Shown piece after piece: positions 7,061 to 16,082 of a stretch of 64,000 nt of DNA. Below the pieces are notes generated by a model, which was given only the letters and a program-made list of their open reading frames with translations, was not told the origin of the DNA and did not search any database. Both the position numbers and the translations under genes were made by a program. Every line of letters starts with the position of its first letter. Positions within the stretch are counted from its first letter, which is position 1. This stretch comes from Polyangium sp. y55x31 (GTDB lineage: Bacteria; Myxococcota_A; Polyangia; Polyangiales; Polyangiaceae): positions 1 through 64,000 of the forward strand of contig NZ_JARZHG010000047.1 in NCBI RefSeq assembly GCF_029946505.1. Reading direction: 5' to 3'.

Positions 7061-10000
7061 TCAGGACCGCGGCTGGTTCTTGCGGCGCGCGAGGAGGATC
7101 TCGGCGGCCGTGAGCGCGCGGGGCTGCGGCGGGCCGGCGGGCGGCGCAGCACCTGCGGGCGGTTGCGGGGCCGCGATCGGGGCCGCTGCGTGTGGCCTCG
7201 CGGGCGCGGGTGGAGGCGCGTGCGGGGCCGGCGCAGAGGGCTGCGCGAGCGCTGCGGCCGAGGCCGCGGGGAGCGGGGCCTCACGGGCGGCGCGCTCGCG
7301 GGCGGCGCGCTCTTTCGCTTGCAGGAGCGCGCCGACGACGGCGTCGGGCGAGCGCGGATCAGGCCGCGCGTGGGCGCCTTCGGGCTTCGGTTGCAGCGCG
7401 GCGCGCGCGCGCGCGGCCCACGCGAGGACGGGCTCCGGCAAGGCGAAGCGGCGCGCCGCGACCGCGAGGAGGAGCGCGAAGCCGGCCATCGCGATCAGCA
7501 CGGGCGTGATGTCCTGGTAGGAGAAACGCCGCGCGGCGCGGTCGCCGAAGATGCCGGCGAGCGTGTCGCGGCGCTTGCCGCCCGTGAGGTCCGCGATGCG
7601 GCCGAGCAGCGCCGCGTCGGAGCCCGTGGGCCTGAGCTCCTCGCCGGCCGTGAGCGCCGCGCCCGCCGTGCCGACGACGTCGCCCGACTGCTCGTCCTTG
7701 GCGATCGCGATGTACGTGCCGGGGCGCGAGAGCGGGATCGACGCGGCGTACGCGCCGGCGCCCGTGGCTTCGAGCGCGGTCTCGCGGACGAACCCGTCGG
7801 GCCCGGCGACACGCACCATCAAGCGGCGGAACGACTGTGCGCGGCCATCGTCGCCGACGACCGTGGCCCGCACGTGAAGCTCGCCGCCCGAGGCGTCGGC
7901 CTCGACGCGCACGCGGCCGTCCTCGCCCTTGCGCGTGAGGTCACGCGCGAGCTGGCCGACGAGCCGCGCCGCGCCGGGCCACGTGGTCCAGCGGCGGCCC
8001 CAGCGATCCTTGAGGTCGCTCGTGAACGCGCCGGATCGACCGACGCCGGCCGACCACACGGCGAGGATCGGATCTCCCTCGGGGCCGGTCATGAGCACGC
8101 TGGCGCGGCCCTTCGGGATCCCCACGACGTACCCGTCGAGCGAGGGGGCCTCGTCGAGCGGCACGCCCGAGAGGATGGGCGAAGGCGCGCTGCGGGCGAC
8201 GCGGAACTCCTTCTCGACGATCGACGAGCGCGCCGCGAGGATCGTCTCCTGCGTGAAGACCGCGGGAAGGCGGTTCGCGTCCTCGATGAGGTAGAAGCGG
8301 CCGCTGCCGAGGCGCGAGAGCGTCTCGAGCTCGGGCACGTCGCCGCCGTTGCCGAGGGCGACGACGCTCGTCGTGATGCCGGCGCGCAGCGCGTTCGAGA
8401 CCATCGTGCGGCACGGGCCCATCTGCTCGGCGTCGGAGCCGTCGGCGAAGAGGAGCACGTGCTTGAGGTTGACCTTCTCCTTCGCGAGCGCGGCGTACGC
8501 GGCCTCGAGCGTGATGTCGACGAGGATGCCGCCGCCGCCCGGGCCGACGCCGCGGATCGCCTTGTCGATCGCGGCCTTGTCGCTCACCGGGCCGAGCGGG
8601 ACGCTCCAGTGGACCTCGGTGTCCACGTGCAGCACGCCGAGCCTGTCGCCGGTGCCGAGCAGCGCGGCGCTGCGGGCCGCGGCCTCGTTCGCGAGCTCGA
8701 GCTTCGTGTGCGCGCCGGCGTTGGCCGCCATCGAGCCCGAGATGTCGATCCCGATCACCTCGGCCAAGCTCGCGCGGCGCCGCTCTTGTTTGAGGTCAAA
8801 CGAAACCGGGGAGACCTCTTCGAGCGGCGTACGCGCGTACCCGCCCGGACCCATGCTGCGATCGCCGCCCATGAGCAGCAGGCCGCCGCCGAGGTCGCGC
8901 ACGTAGCTCGCGAGCGCGTCGATCTGGCCGGGCGAGAGATCCGAGGCGCGCACGTCGCCCATCACGACGAGGTCGTACCCGACGAGCCCTGCGAGGTCCG
9001 CAGGCACGCTGCTCGTCGAGCCCTCGTCCACCTTGAACGCCGCGGCCTCGAGCGCGCGCGCGATGAACGCCGTCTTGCCCGCGTCCCCGTCGAGCACGAG
9101 CGCCGAGGCCTGACCTCGCACGCGCATGAACGCGCTGCCCGCGTTGTCCTCGGGTGATTGATCGAGCGTCGGATCGGCCGCCGTGATCTCCACGTCGTAG
9201 CGGTGAAACCCGGGGCCGGGCGCTTTCTCGCGGATGCGCAGGACGTCCTCGCCCGCGGCGATCTTCGCGCCCGACTCCGCGATGAGCTCGCCGTCACGAC
9301 GCAGCCGGATCTGGATCGCGGCCGGGCTCGGCGACGAGGTCACGAGGCGCAGGTCGATGGGCTCGCCCTCGTCCGCGCGCGTCGGCGCTCGCAGCGCGAC
9401 CACGCGGATGTCCGGGATCGAGCGTTGTTCGAGCGGGACCACGTCGACCGGGATCTCCGCCGCGACGGCCGCCGCAGCCGCGGCCATGGTGTCGCCGCGC
9501 GTCGCCACGCCGTCCGAGAGCACCACGATGCGCGCGGCGCTGTCGGCGGGCACCTCGGCAAGCGCGCGCCGGACTGCCGCGCCGAGGTCGGTCCCGTCGC
9601 GCCCGATGGAGACGCGTTGCGGCGCCGGCAGGTCCGACTTCGGCCTCGGCGGATCCTCCGTCGCCGCGTCCGCGCCGAAGATGATCGTGCCGATCCGATC
9701 CTCCTCGCGCATGCCGAGCTCGGCCACCGTGAGCTCCTGCTTGATGCGCTGCTCGGCGTTCGGGACGAGGTCGATCGAGCGGCTGCGATCGATCGCGACG
9801 AGCACGGTGAGCCGATCGAGCGGCCGCCCGAGCTCGGGCCCGGCGGCGGCCATGGCTGCGATGAACGTGGCGAGCTGCGCGAGCAGATCGCCGAGCCGCG
9901 TGCGCAGCGGGCCCTGGTTCGTCCAGCCCGTCGCCATGCGGTACGCGACGAACGTGGTCGACGCGAGCGCGAGCAGCGCGATCTGCGGCCGTGCGAGGCG

Positions 10001-10204
10001 CAGGTAGCCGCCGGGGACGAGGCCCGTCCAGACGAGGCCCACGTAAAGCGCCGGCAGCGCGCCGACGATCATGCCCGCGAGCAAGATCTTGCGTTTCGTG
10101 AGCCCCGCCTCGCGGATCACCCATCGCGCGATCAGGACGAACACGAGCAGGCCGAGGCCGACGACCACGAAGGGCACGTACGGGCGCAGATGCGTCGGGA
10201 TCAC
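7061..10204 (-). CDS. Dual VWA membrane protein with glutamine-amidotransferase-like domain
   Basis: 1047 aa from GTG 10204. Membrane segments lie at about 9-30, 40-60 and 73-90. VWA domain 1 has MIDAS DRSRS at 139-143 and VVLSDG near 227-232. A linker Ig-like part and a GAT-like Rossmann domain (about 365-455) follow, then VWA domain 2 with DISGS at 487-491 and VLLFADGSD. A membrane span lies near 885-905, ahead of a Pro/Ala-rich tail. The GTG overlaps the previous stop as GTGA and has GGAGAGGAGG upstream, so translation is coupled. Family knowledge: such proteins sit in MoxR/DUF58/VWA clusters thought to assemble or insert complexes with metal-dependent partners. The precise role is unknown. 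Confidence 0.88.
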   Translation of the reverse strand: MIPTHLRPYVPFVVVGLGLLVFVLIARWVIREAGLTKRKILLAGMIVGALPALYVGLVWTGLVPGGYLRLARPQIALLALASTTFVAYRMATGWTNQGPLRTRLGDLLAQLATFIAAMAAAGPELGRPLDRLTVLVAIDRSRSIDLVPNAEQRIKQELTVAELGMREEDRIGTIIFGADAATEDPPRPKSDLPAPQRVSIGRDGTDLGAAVRRALAEVPADSAARIVVLSDGVATRGDTMAAAAAAVAAEIPVDVVPLEQRSIPDIRVVALRAPTRADEGEPIDLRLVTSSPSPAAIQIRLRRDGELIAESGAKIAAGEDVLRIREKAPGPGFHRYDVEITAADPTLDQSPEDNAGSAFMRVRGQASALVLDGDAGKTAFIARALEAAAFKVDEGSTSSVPADLAGLVGYDLVVMGDVRASDLSPGQIDALASYVRDLGGGLLLMGGDRSMGPGGYARTPLEEVSPVSFDLKQERRRASLAEVIGIDISGSMAANAGAHTKLELANEAAARSAALLGTGDRLGVLHVDTEVHWSVPLGPVSDKAAIDKAIRGVGPGGGGILVDITLEAAYAALAKEKVNLKHVLLFADGSDAEQMGPCRTMVSNALRAGITTSVVALGNGGDVPELETLSRLGSGRFYLIEDANRLPAVFTQETILAARSSIVEKEFRVARSAPSPILSGVPLDEAPSLDGYVVGIPKGRASVLMTGPEGDPILAVWSAGVGRSGAFTSDLKDRWGRRWTTWPGAARLVGQLARDLTRKGEDGRVRVEADASGGELHVRATVVGDDGRAQSFRRLMVRVAGPDGFVRETALEATGAGAYAASIPLSRPGTYIAIAKDEQSGDVVGTAGAALTAGEELRPTGSDAALLGRIADLTGGKRRDTLAGIFGDRAARRFSYQDITPVLIAMAGFALLLAVAARRFALPEPVLAWAARARAALQPKPEGAHARPDPRSPDAVVGALLQAKERAARERAAREAPLPAASAAALAQPSAPAPHAPPPAPARPHAAAPIAAPQPPAGAAPPAGPPQPRALTAAEILLARRKNQPRS

Positions 10205-12195
10205 GCGGCGGCCCTCCTCTCCGGCGCCGGCGGGCGCTTCGGCGCGGCGGGCGCGGCGGCGGGCGCGAGGCGAGGCTTGCGCGTGAGGTACCAGATGTCG
10301 AAGACCACGAAGCCAAGCGCGACGAGCGCGAGCACCCAGCTCCACTCGTTGTGCGCGTCGGGCTCCGTTCCCGCGGCCGTCACCTTGATCTCGTCCTTGC
10401 CCGATCCGGCCGGGGCCATGACGCTGCCGAGGTCACTCTCGGCCGCGCTCGTCAGGTTCGCCGGGGCCACGAGCGCGCCGCCCTCGGGGCCTTGCCACGA
10501 GAGCTGATAGAGGCCGACCTTCGAGATCTCCGGCACGACTGCGAGCCCGCCCCGCAACGACACGTCGAGCTTGTCGCCGGTCGGGCCTTTCACCTCGACG
10601 TCCTTCGCCGACGCGGGCAAACGCACGCGGAGCGGCTCGCCGGCGCGCGCGGGCCCCGTGATGCCGTGGGCGCGGTGGATGCGCGCTTGCTCGAGGAGGT
10701 TTCGCATGAAGAGCACGAAGCTCGCCTTGAGCGGCCAGTCGCTGTCGCCGACGTCGAAGCCGAGCAGCGTGCCCGTGCGCGTCGGCGTGGAGATGTCGGT
10801 CGCGATCGTGCCGTCCTGCGTGCGGATGAGCTCCTGCGTGGGGCCCTCGGGCTTGAGCGCGGCCGCGCGCGAGATCGACACGCCGTCGAGCGAGAGGAAG
10901 CGCATGCGCGCGTCGCCGCTCTCCCACGACGTGATCGACGGTGCTTCGAGCGTCCTGCCGACCACGGTGCCGAAGCATCGACCCGCGGGCGGCGCGACGA
11001 TCAGGAGGTCGCCGCCCGGCACGAAGTCCGGGCACGCGCCCTCCACCACGACGAACGCGTCCATCTCGACCGCGGCCGGCTGCGCGAGCTCCGTCACCGA
11101 AAGCGTCTTCAGCGTCGTCGCCGGATCGCTGATGATCGCCCGCTCGATCCACGGCGACATCTTCTGCGGATCGGACGCCGCGTACGCCACCGGGAGTTTG
11201 TCTCCGGCCGGCACGCGCGCGAAGGCCGCGTCGTCGACCTCCATCGCGTCGTGCGGCGCGATGTCGAAGATGAGCCCGCGCCGGTAGTCGCCGGGCGCCG
11301 GCAGGAAGTCGAGCACCACGGCCTGGCGTTCGCCCGGCGCGACCAGGATCTTTCGTGATGCGAGCACGTCCGACGCGTTGTCCTCGCGCATCGTCACGTA
11401 GAGCTCGCGCGGCGCTTTGCCGAAGTTCGCGATCACGAGGAACGCCTGCACCTGCTCGCGCTTCAGCGTAGGCTCGATCCCCGATCGCACGTCGACGCGC
11501 ACGATGGCCGCGTTGTCCACCGGCGTGCCCACGGTGATCACCTCGATCGGCAAGGACGCTCCCGAGAGCGCCGCCGGCGCGGCGAGGTTGCCGTCCGTGA
11601 TCACCACGATCCGCCGCGATCCGCCGAGCTGCCGCAGCCGATCCACCGCGAGCGCCACGGCCGCGCCGAGATCACCTTCCACGTCGTGCACGCGCAGCGT
11701 CTTCAGCGCGGCCTTCAGCCGGACCGCGTCGCGATCGAGCGGCGCGACCACACGCGCGTCGCGCCCCGCTTCGAGCAAGAGCGCGTCGCTGCCCGGACCG
11801 AGCGACGACAGGATGTCCTCGGCGACCTTGCGCGCGAGCTCCATCCGCGTCTTCGTCTCCGGGCCGGCCACGCTTTGCGCCGACATCGACGCGCTCGCGT
11901 CCACGATGATCGCGAGGTGATCGCCCGTGATCGCCCTTCCGCGCGTCGCCGGCCGCGCGAGGGCGAACGCGAGCAGGAGCAGCGCCAGCGCCTGCAGGAT
12001 GAGCGGCACTTGCGCGATGAGCTTCTGGAACGGCGAGCGCGCGATGAGGTCACGCTTCGCCGAGGCCCACAGCCACGTCGACGCGACGCGCTTCCTCTTC
12101 CGCCGCACCTTCAGGATGTAGAGGAGAACCAGCGGGCCGAGGAGCCCGAGGAGCGCGAGTCCTTTCGGCGCGAGCAGATCGAGCGGCGAGGACAT
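10201..12195 (-). CDS. BatA-like VWA membrane protein
   Basis: 664 aa. The N-terminal BatA-type membrane module spans about 5-28 and 63-81, with a basic loop between. A VWA domain with complete MIDAS DASAS (99-103) and a late VVITDGN follows. A beta-rich middle region, a GAT-like segment and a C-terminal span (about 615-635) complete it, ending in a Pro/Ala/Arg tail. It lies directly between the DUF58 gene (its start follows that stop window by <5 bp) and the dual-VWA gene, which it overlaps by 4 bp. It is most likely a MIDAS adaptor in the same complex. Confidence 0.88.
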   Translation of the reverse strand: MSSPLDLLAPKGLALLGLLGPLVLLYILKVRRKRKRVASTWLWASAKRDLIARSPFQKLIAQVPLILQALALLLLAFALARPATRGRAITGDHLAIIVDASASMSAQSVAGPETKTRMELARKVAEDILSSLGPGSDALLLEAGRDARVVAPLDRDAVRLKAALKTLRVHDVEGDLGAAVALAVDRLRQLGGSRRIVVITDGNLAAPAALSGASLPIEVITVGTPVDNAAIVRVDVRSGIEPTLKREQVQAFLVIANFGKAPRELYVTMREDNASDVLASRKILVAPGERQAVVLDFLPAPGDYRRGLIFDIAPHDAMEVDDAAFARVPAGDKLPVAYAASDPQKMSPWIERAIISDPATTLKTLSVTELAQPAAVEMDAFVVVEGACPDFVPGGDLLIVAPPAGRCFGTVVGRTLEAPSITSWESGDARMRFLSLDGVSISRAAALKPEGPTQELIRTQDGTIATDISTPTRTGTLLGFDVGDSDWPLKASFVLFMRNLLEQARIHRAHGITGPARAGEPLRVRLPASAKDVEVKGPTGDKLDVSLRGGLAVVPEISKVGLYQLSWQGPEGGALVAPANLTSAAESDLGSVMAPAGSGKDEIKVTAAGTEPDAHNEWSWVLALVALGFVVFDIWYLTRKPRLAPAAAPAAPKRPPAPERRAAA

Positions 12196-13092
12196 TCAGT
12201 CGATGCTCCTCGCGACGATCCGCCGGATCGCGCTCTCCAAGGGTTCGTCCGTCCGAACCCGCACGTACGTCGCGCGCAGCCGCTTCGCCATCTGCCGGAG
12301 CTCCTCGCAGAGGCCCGCGAAACGCAGCACGTACGCCTCGATCGCCGCGGCATCCATGGTCACCTCGACGACCGCGCCGGTCTCGGCGTCCTCGAGGGCC
12401 CAGTCGCCTTCGTACGGAGGCTCGATCTCCTCGGGCGCGACGACCTGCACGAGCACGAGATCGTGCCCGGCCGCGGCCGCGCGGCTGAGCGCGGGGCCGA
12501 GCGGCCCGCCGTCGAGGAAATCGGAGACGACGAGGAGCATCCCTGCACGCTTGTTCTTTTGTATCAGCCGATCGATGGCCCGCGCGAGGTCCGTCCCGCC
12601 GCGCGGCGCGATCCCTCCGAGCGCGCGGAGCAGCGCCGGCAGGCCGCTCCGGCCCCGCACCGGCGTCTCCTCGCGTTGAATCCCCTCCCCGGCCGAGATC
12701 ACCTGCGCCCGCTCCGAGGCCGCGAGCGCCATGTAGCCGAACGCCGCGGCGATGCGGCATGCGGCCTCGAACTTCGGCGGCTCGCCGAAATCCAGGCTCG
12801 CGGACGTGTCCACGAGGAGCCGCACGATCACGTCTTCCTCGGCGCGGAAGAGCTTCAGCACGGGCTCGTCGGTGCGCGCGTAGGCGGCCCAGTCGATGCG
12901 GCGCAGGTCGTCGCCGGGGCTGTAGGGCCTGTGCTCCTGGAACTCCGCCGAGCCGCCGCGCCGCCGCGCCGCGTGTTCGCCCGAGGCGCCGGAGCGCGCG
13001 CGGATCTCGAGCCTGCGCCTGAGCACCTCGAGCTCGCGAACGAAGGCGGGATCGAGGAGCCGGGAGGGGATCCCCGGACGAGTCTCCTGCAT
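12196..13092 (-). CDS. DUF58 protein with VWA-like fold
   Basis: 298 aa from ATG 13092, with AAGGG 5 nt upstream. GTG 13152 is an alternative adding 20 basic residues. The DUF58 signature YSPGDDLRRIDW sits at 57-68, followed by DTSAS (95-99) and LLVVSDFLDGGP, so the VWA metal site is intact. DUF58 proteins almost always neighbour a MoxR ATPase. Here none is adjacent, but one lies 22 kb away at 34659-35684 on the same strand. First gene of the DUF58/BatA/VWA run, with the AT-rich region 13190-13290 upstream. Confidence 0.9.
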   Translation of the reverse strand: MQETRPGIPSRLLDPAFVRELEVLRRRLEIRARSGASGEHAARRRGGSAEFQEHRPYSPGDDLRRIDWAAYARTDEPVLKLFRAEEDVIVRLLVDTSASLDFGEPPKFEAACRIAAAFGYMALAASERAQVISAGEGIQREETPVRGRSGLPALLRALGGIAPRGGTDLARAIDRLIQKNKRAGMLLVVSDFLDGGPLGPALSRAAAAGHDLVLVQVVAPEEIEPPYEGDWALEDAETGAVVEVTMDAAAIEAYVLRFAGLCEELRQMAKRLRATYVRVRTDEPLESAIRRIVARSID

Positions 13093-13230
13093 CCGAGCCC
13101 TTCTGGCCCAGCGCCGCCGCGGCGTCGAGAGCGTCCCGCCCCGCACGTGCACCCACGGCCCGAGCTCACGCGCGAGGTGGTCCTGATCACCGATCTATGT
13201 AGTTTGAGCAACAACGAATACAGAATGGAG

Positions 13231-13248
13231 TGGTAACAACATTTACCA
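13231..13248. promoter_or_regulatory. Inverted repeat TGGTAA-N6-TTACCA
   Basis: Perfect 6-bp arms with a 6-nt spacer lie in the only strikingly AT-rich stretch of this part (about 13190-13290). The stretch is between the divergent DUF58 run and the Cys-repeat lipoprotein gene. The half-site resembles GntR/FadR-type TGGT-ACCA operators; this is a pattern match only. Confidence 0.45.
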
Positions 13249-13315
13249 TCCTCCGACGTTGAAGTTTTTCGCTTACGCTGTGCCGATCGGACGGCTTCTT
13301 GCGACGGAGAGGGTG

Positions 13316-16018
13316 ATGCTGGAGCGGCGAAGGTTACGACGTTGTTGGTTCGCGTTGGTGGCACTCGCCGCGATCGGCTGCAGCGGCGACGGTGGGACCC
13401 CTCAAACCACGGCGAGCACGACCGGCTCCGGCGGCAACGGCGGTATCGGCGGCATGATGGCCGGCTCCGGTGGCAACGGCGGCAACGGCGGTAACGGCGG
13501 TAACGGCGGTAACGGCGGTTCGGGCGGCATCGGTGGCAACGGCGGCAGCGGTGGCATCGGTGGTTCGGGCGGCAACGGTGGTTCCGGTGGCCTCGGCGGC
13601 GCGGGCGGCGTGATGGCCGGCTCCGGCGGCATGGGTGGCCTCGGCGGCAGCGGCGGCGTCATGGCCGGCAGCGGCGGCAGCGGTGGCATCATGGCCGGCT
13701 CCGGCGGCATGGGCGGCCTCGGCGGCAGCGGCGGCGTCATGGCCGGCTCCGGCGGCATGATGGCCGGCAGCGGCGGCTCGGGCGGAGGGCCCGCATGCGT
13801 GATGAACGCCGACTGCGACGACGCCATCGGGTGTACCGCGGACGCCTGCGTGTCCGGCGCATGCGTCCACCTGCCGAACAGCATGATGTGCGACAACGGC
13901 CAGTTCTGCGACGGCGTCGAGGTCTGCGACCCCGAAAACGGCGCGCCCGGCACCGGGTGCACGCCGAGCTCCGGATCCCCCTGCGACGACGGCATCTCGT
14001 GCACCGTCGACACCTGCAACGAGCAGTTCGACGGCTGCATGAACACGCCGAACAACGCCCTCTGCGACAACGGCATCGCCTGCGACGGCGTGGAGACGTG
14101 CGGCGTGCTCGGGTGCAAGGCGGGCACGCCGCTCGATTGCAACGACGGCGTCGCCTGCACCGACGACTTCTGCGATCAAGCGTCGGGCGGCTGCAAGCAC
14201 GTCGAAAACGACGGCAACTGCTCGGACGGCGCGTTCTGCAACGGCGCCGAGACCTGCGACAAGGTCGCGGGCTGCAAGCCCGGCACGCCCGTCGACTGCA
14301 ACGACAGCTTCGCCTGCACGGCCGACACCTGCGACGAGGCGATGGACACCTGCGCGCACGCGCCGAACAACGCGGCCTGCGACGACAACGACTTCTGCAA
14401 CGGCGCCGAGACGTGCGAGGTCGGCCTCGGCTGCCAGGCCGGCGACCCGGTCGTCTGCAACGACAACCTCTCGTGCACCGCCGATAGCTGCTCGAACGCG
14501 CTCAAAAAGTGCGTGTTCGCGCCGAACGACGCGGCCTGCAGCGACGGCCTCGCTTGCAACGGCGTCGAGGTCTGCGATCCGGCCGGCGGCGCCGCCATGA
14601 CCGGCTGCAAGGCGGGCCCGTCCGTGGTTTGCCCGTCCGACGGCATCGCGTGTACGAACGAGACCTGCCAGGAGCCGTCGGGCACCTGCAGCTCCTCGGC
14701 CGACAGCAGCAAGTGTCCCGCGGGGCAGCTCTGCGTCCCGCTCGTCGGCGGCTGCACCACGGCGAAGCCCTGCACGACGAACGCCGAGTGCAACGACAAC
14801 GACGCCTGCAACGGCATCGAGTACTGCGACGTCGTCTGCAAGGCGGGCGCGCCCGTCAACTGCAACGACGGCGTCCCCTGCACCGTCGACGCTTGCAACC
14901 CGCAGACGGGCGCGTGCTCGAACACGCCGAACAACAACGTCTGCAACGACGGCAGCACCTGCAACGGCGTCGAGATCTGCAACCCGCTCGTCGGCTGCAT
15001 GGGCGGCACGCCCGTCAACTGCAACGACGGCGTCGCCTGCACGTACGACCAGTGCAACGAGCCCTCGGGCACGTGCGCGCATTACCCGCAGGATTACATC
15101 TGCGACGACGGCATCTTCTGCAATGGCTACGAGACCTGCGGGGCCTCCGGTTGCAGCGCGGGCTCGCCGCCCGTCTGCAACGACGGCATCGCCTGCACGA
15201 CCGACGTCTGCGACCCGATCCTCGACACGTGCAAGGGCGTCCCGAACAACAACCTCTGCGGCTGCGGCGAGACGTGCAATCCCGCGCAGGGCGGCTGCGG
15301 CAACTTCTGCCAGGTCGCGACCTGCCAGGGCAAGACCTACGCCTGCGGCGACTGCATCGACAACGACGGCGACTGCAAGACCGACTCGGCCGACAGCCAG
15401 TGCCTCGGCCCCTGCGACAACACCGAGGGGAGCTTCTACGGCGGCATCCCCGGCCAGAACAACTCGCCCTGCAAGTCCGATTGTTATTTCGATCAGGACA
15501 CGGGCGCCGGCAACGACGATTGCTACTGGAGCCACAAGTGTGATCCGCTCGAGGTCGCGCCGAACTACCCGCCGGAGGGCAGCCAGTGCGCGTACAACCC
15601 GAACGCGAACATCGCCGGGTACAACGGGACGTGCGCCACGGCGTACACGACGCAATCGCAGGTCTGCCTCAATTACTGCGGCCCGCTCACGCCGAACGGC
15701 TGCGACTGCTTCGGCTGCTGCGCCCTGCCCGGCCTGGATCACACGATCTGGCTCGGCTCGGAGAACCCGGCCGGCACAGGGAGCTGCAACGTGAACACGC
15801 TGAACGACCCGACGAAGTGCAAGCCCTGCACCCAGGTCAGCGCGTGCCTCAACACCTGCGAGACCTGCGAGGTCTGCATCGGCAAGCCGGACCTGCCGCC
15901 CGGCTGCGTCGAGCAATTCTGCCCGACCGGCGTGCAGAAGTGCGGCCAGGCCGGCCAGGATCCCTGCCCGCCCGGCGAGAGCTGCATCACCGGCTGTTGC
16001 TATCCGAATCCGCAGTGA
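13316..16018 (+). CDS. Large Cys-repeat lipoprotein with Gly-rich linker
   Basis: 900 aa from ATG 13316 (GGAG upstream). The longer frame from TTG 13259 crosses the promoter region. A signal peptide ends in AAIGC, a lipobox, at about residue 22. A Gly/Ser/Asn/Met low-complexity linker (about 38-160) follows. Then come about eight disulfide-type units with the pattern CDDGxxCTxDxC ... CNGxExC ... GCxxGxPVxCNDG, and a different Cys-rich C-terminal part with FGCC and LNTCETCEVC. The spacing of Cys pairs suggests rigid extracellular modules. This is a surface or adhesion-type architecture common in myxobacteria; ligands are unknown. A strong terminator follows. Confidence 0.88.
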   Translation: MLERRRLRRCWFALVALAAIGCSGDGGTPQTTASTTGSGGNGGIGGMMAGSGGNGGNGGNGGNGGNGGSGGIGGNGGSGGIGGSGGNGGSGGLGGAGGVMAGSGGMGGLGGSGGVMAGSGGSGGIMAGSGGMGGLGGSGGVMAGSGGMMAGSGGSGGGPACVMNADCDDAIGCTADACVSGACVHLPNSMMCDNGQFCDGVEVCDPENGAPGTGCTPSSGSPCDDGISCTVDTCNEQFDGCMNTPNNALCDNGIACDGVETCGVLGCKAGTPLDCNDGVACTDDFCDQASGGCKHVENDGNCSDGAFCNGAETCDKVAGCKPGTPVDCNDSFACTADTCDEAMDTCAHAPNNAACDDNDFCNGAETCEVGLGCQAGDPVVCNDNLSCTADSCSNALKKCVFAPNDAACSDGLACNGVEVCDPAGGAAMTGCKAGPSVVCPSDGIACTNETCQEPSGTCSSSADSSKCPAGQLCVPLVGGCTTAKPCTTNAECNDNDACNGIEYCDVVCKAGAPVNCNDGVPCTVDACNPQTGACSNTPNNNVCNDGSTCNGVEICNPLVGCMGGTPVNCNDGVACTYDQCNEPSGTCAHYPQDYICDDGIFCNGYETCGASGCSAGSPPVCNDGIACTTDVCDPILDTCKGVPNNNLCGCGETCNPAQGGCGNFCQVATCQGKTYACGDCIDNDGDCKTDSADSQCLGPCDNTEGSFYGGIPGQNNSPCKSDCYFDQDTGAGNDDCYWSHKCDPLEVAPNYPPEGSQCAYNPNANIAGYNGTCATAYTTQSQVCLNYCGPLTPNGCDCFGCCALPGLDHTIWLGSENPAGTGSCNVNTLNDPTKCKPCTQVSACLNTCETCEVCIGKPDLPPGCVEQFCPTGVQKCGQAGQDPCPPGESCITGCCYPNPQ
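13428..13792 (+). repeat. Gly-rich coding repeat (GGC/GGT-based)
   Basis: Imperfect tandem units around GGCGGTAACGGC and ATGGCCGGCTCCGGCGGC encode the glycine linker. Larger blocks of about 50 bp recur near 13615, 13690 and 13740, which suggests slippage or unequal exchange. Confidence 0.8.
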
Positions 16019-16033
16019 AGAGCTGAAAAGAAG

Positions 16034-16081
16034 CGAGGGGGCGAGCGCTGAAATCGAAGCACGCGCCCCCTCGAGCTTTTT
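16034..16081. terminator. Bidirectional rho-independent terminator
   Basis: CGAGGGGGCG (16034-16043) pairs perfectly with CGCCCCCTCG (16064-16073) and is followed by AGCTTTTT. It lies between two convergent stops, at 16018 and 16083. Confidence 0.8.
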
Positions 16082-16082
16082 G

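Noticed and set aside
7061-10345. Longer version of the dual-VWA protein starting at 10345
   Set aside because: The extra N-terminus overlaps the preceding gene by 145 bp and is Arg/Ala-rich. GTG 10204 gives a GTGA overlap with a good ribosome site.
13428-13792. Regular tandem units resembling a CRISPR-like array
   Set aside because: Units are short, in frame, and encode a Gly linker. There are no unique spacers of constant length and no cas genes.
13334-15916. 860-aa minus-strand frame opposite the Cys-repeat lipoprotein
   Set aside because: It mirrors the repeats of the real gene, has monotonous Ala/Val/Arg composition, and has no start signal.
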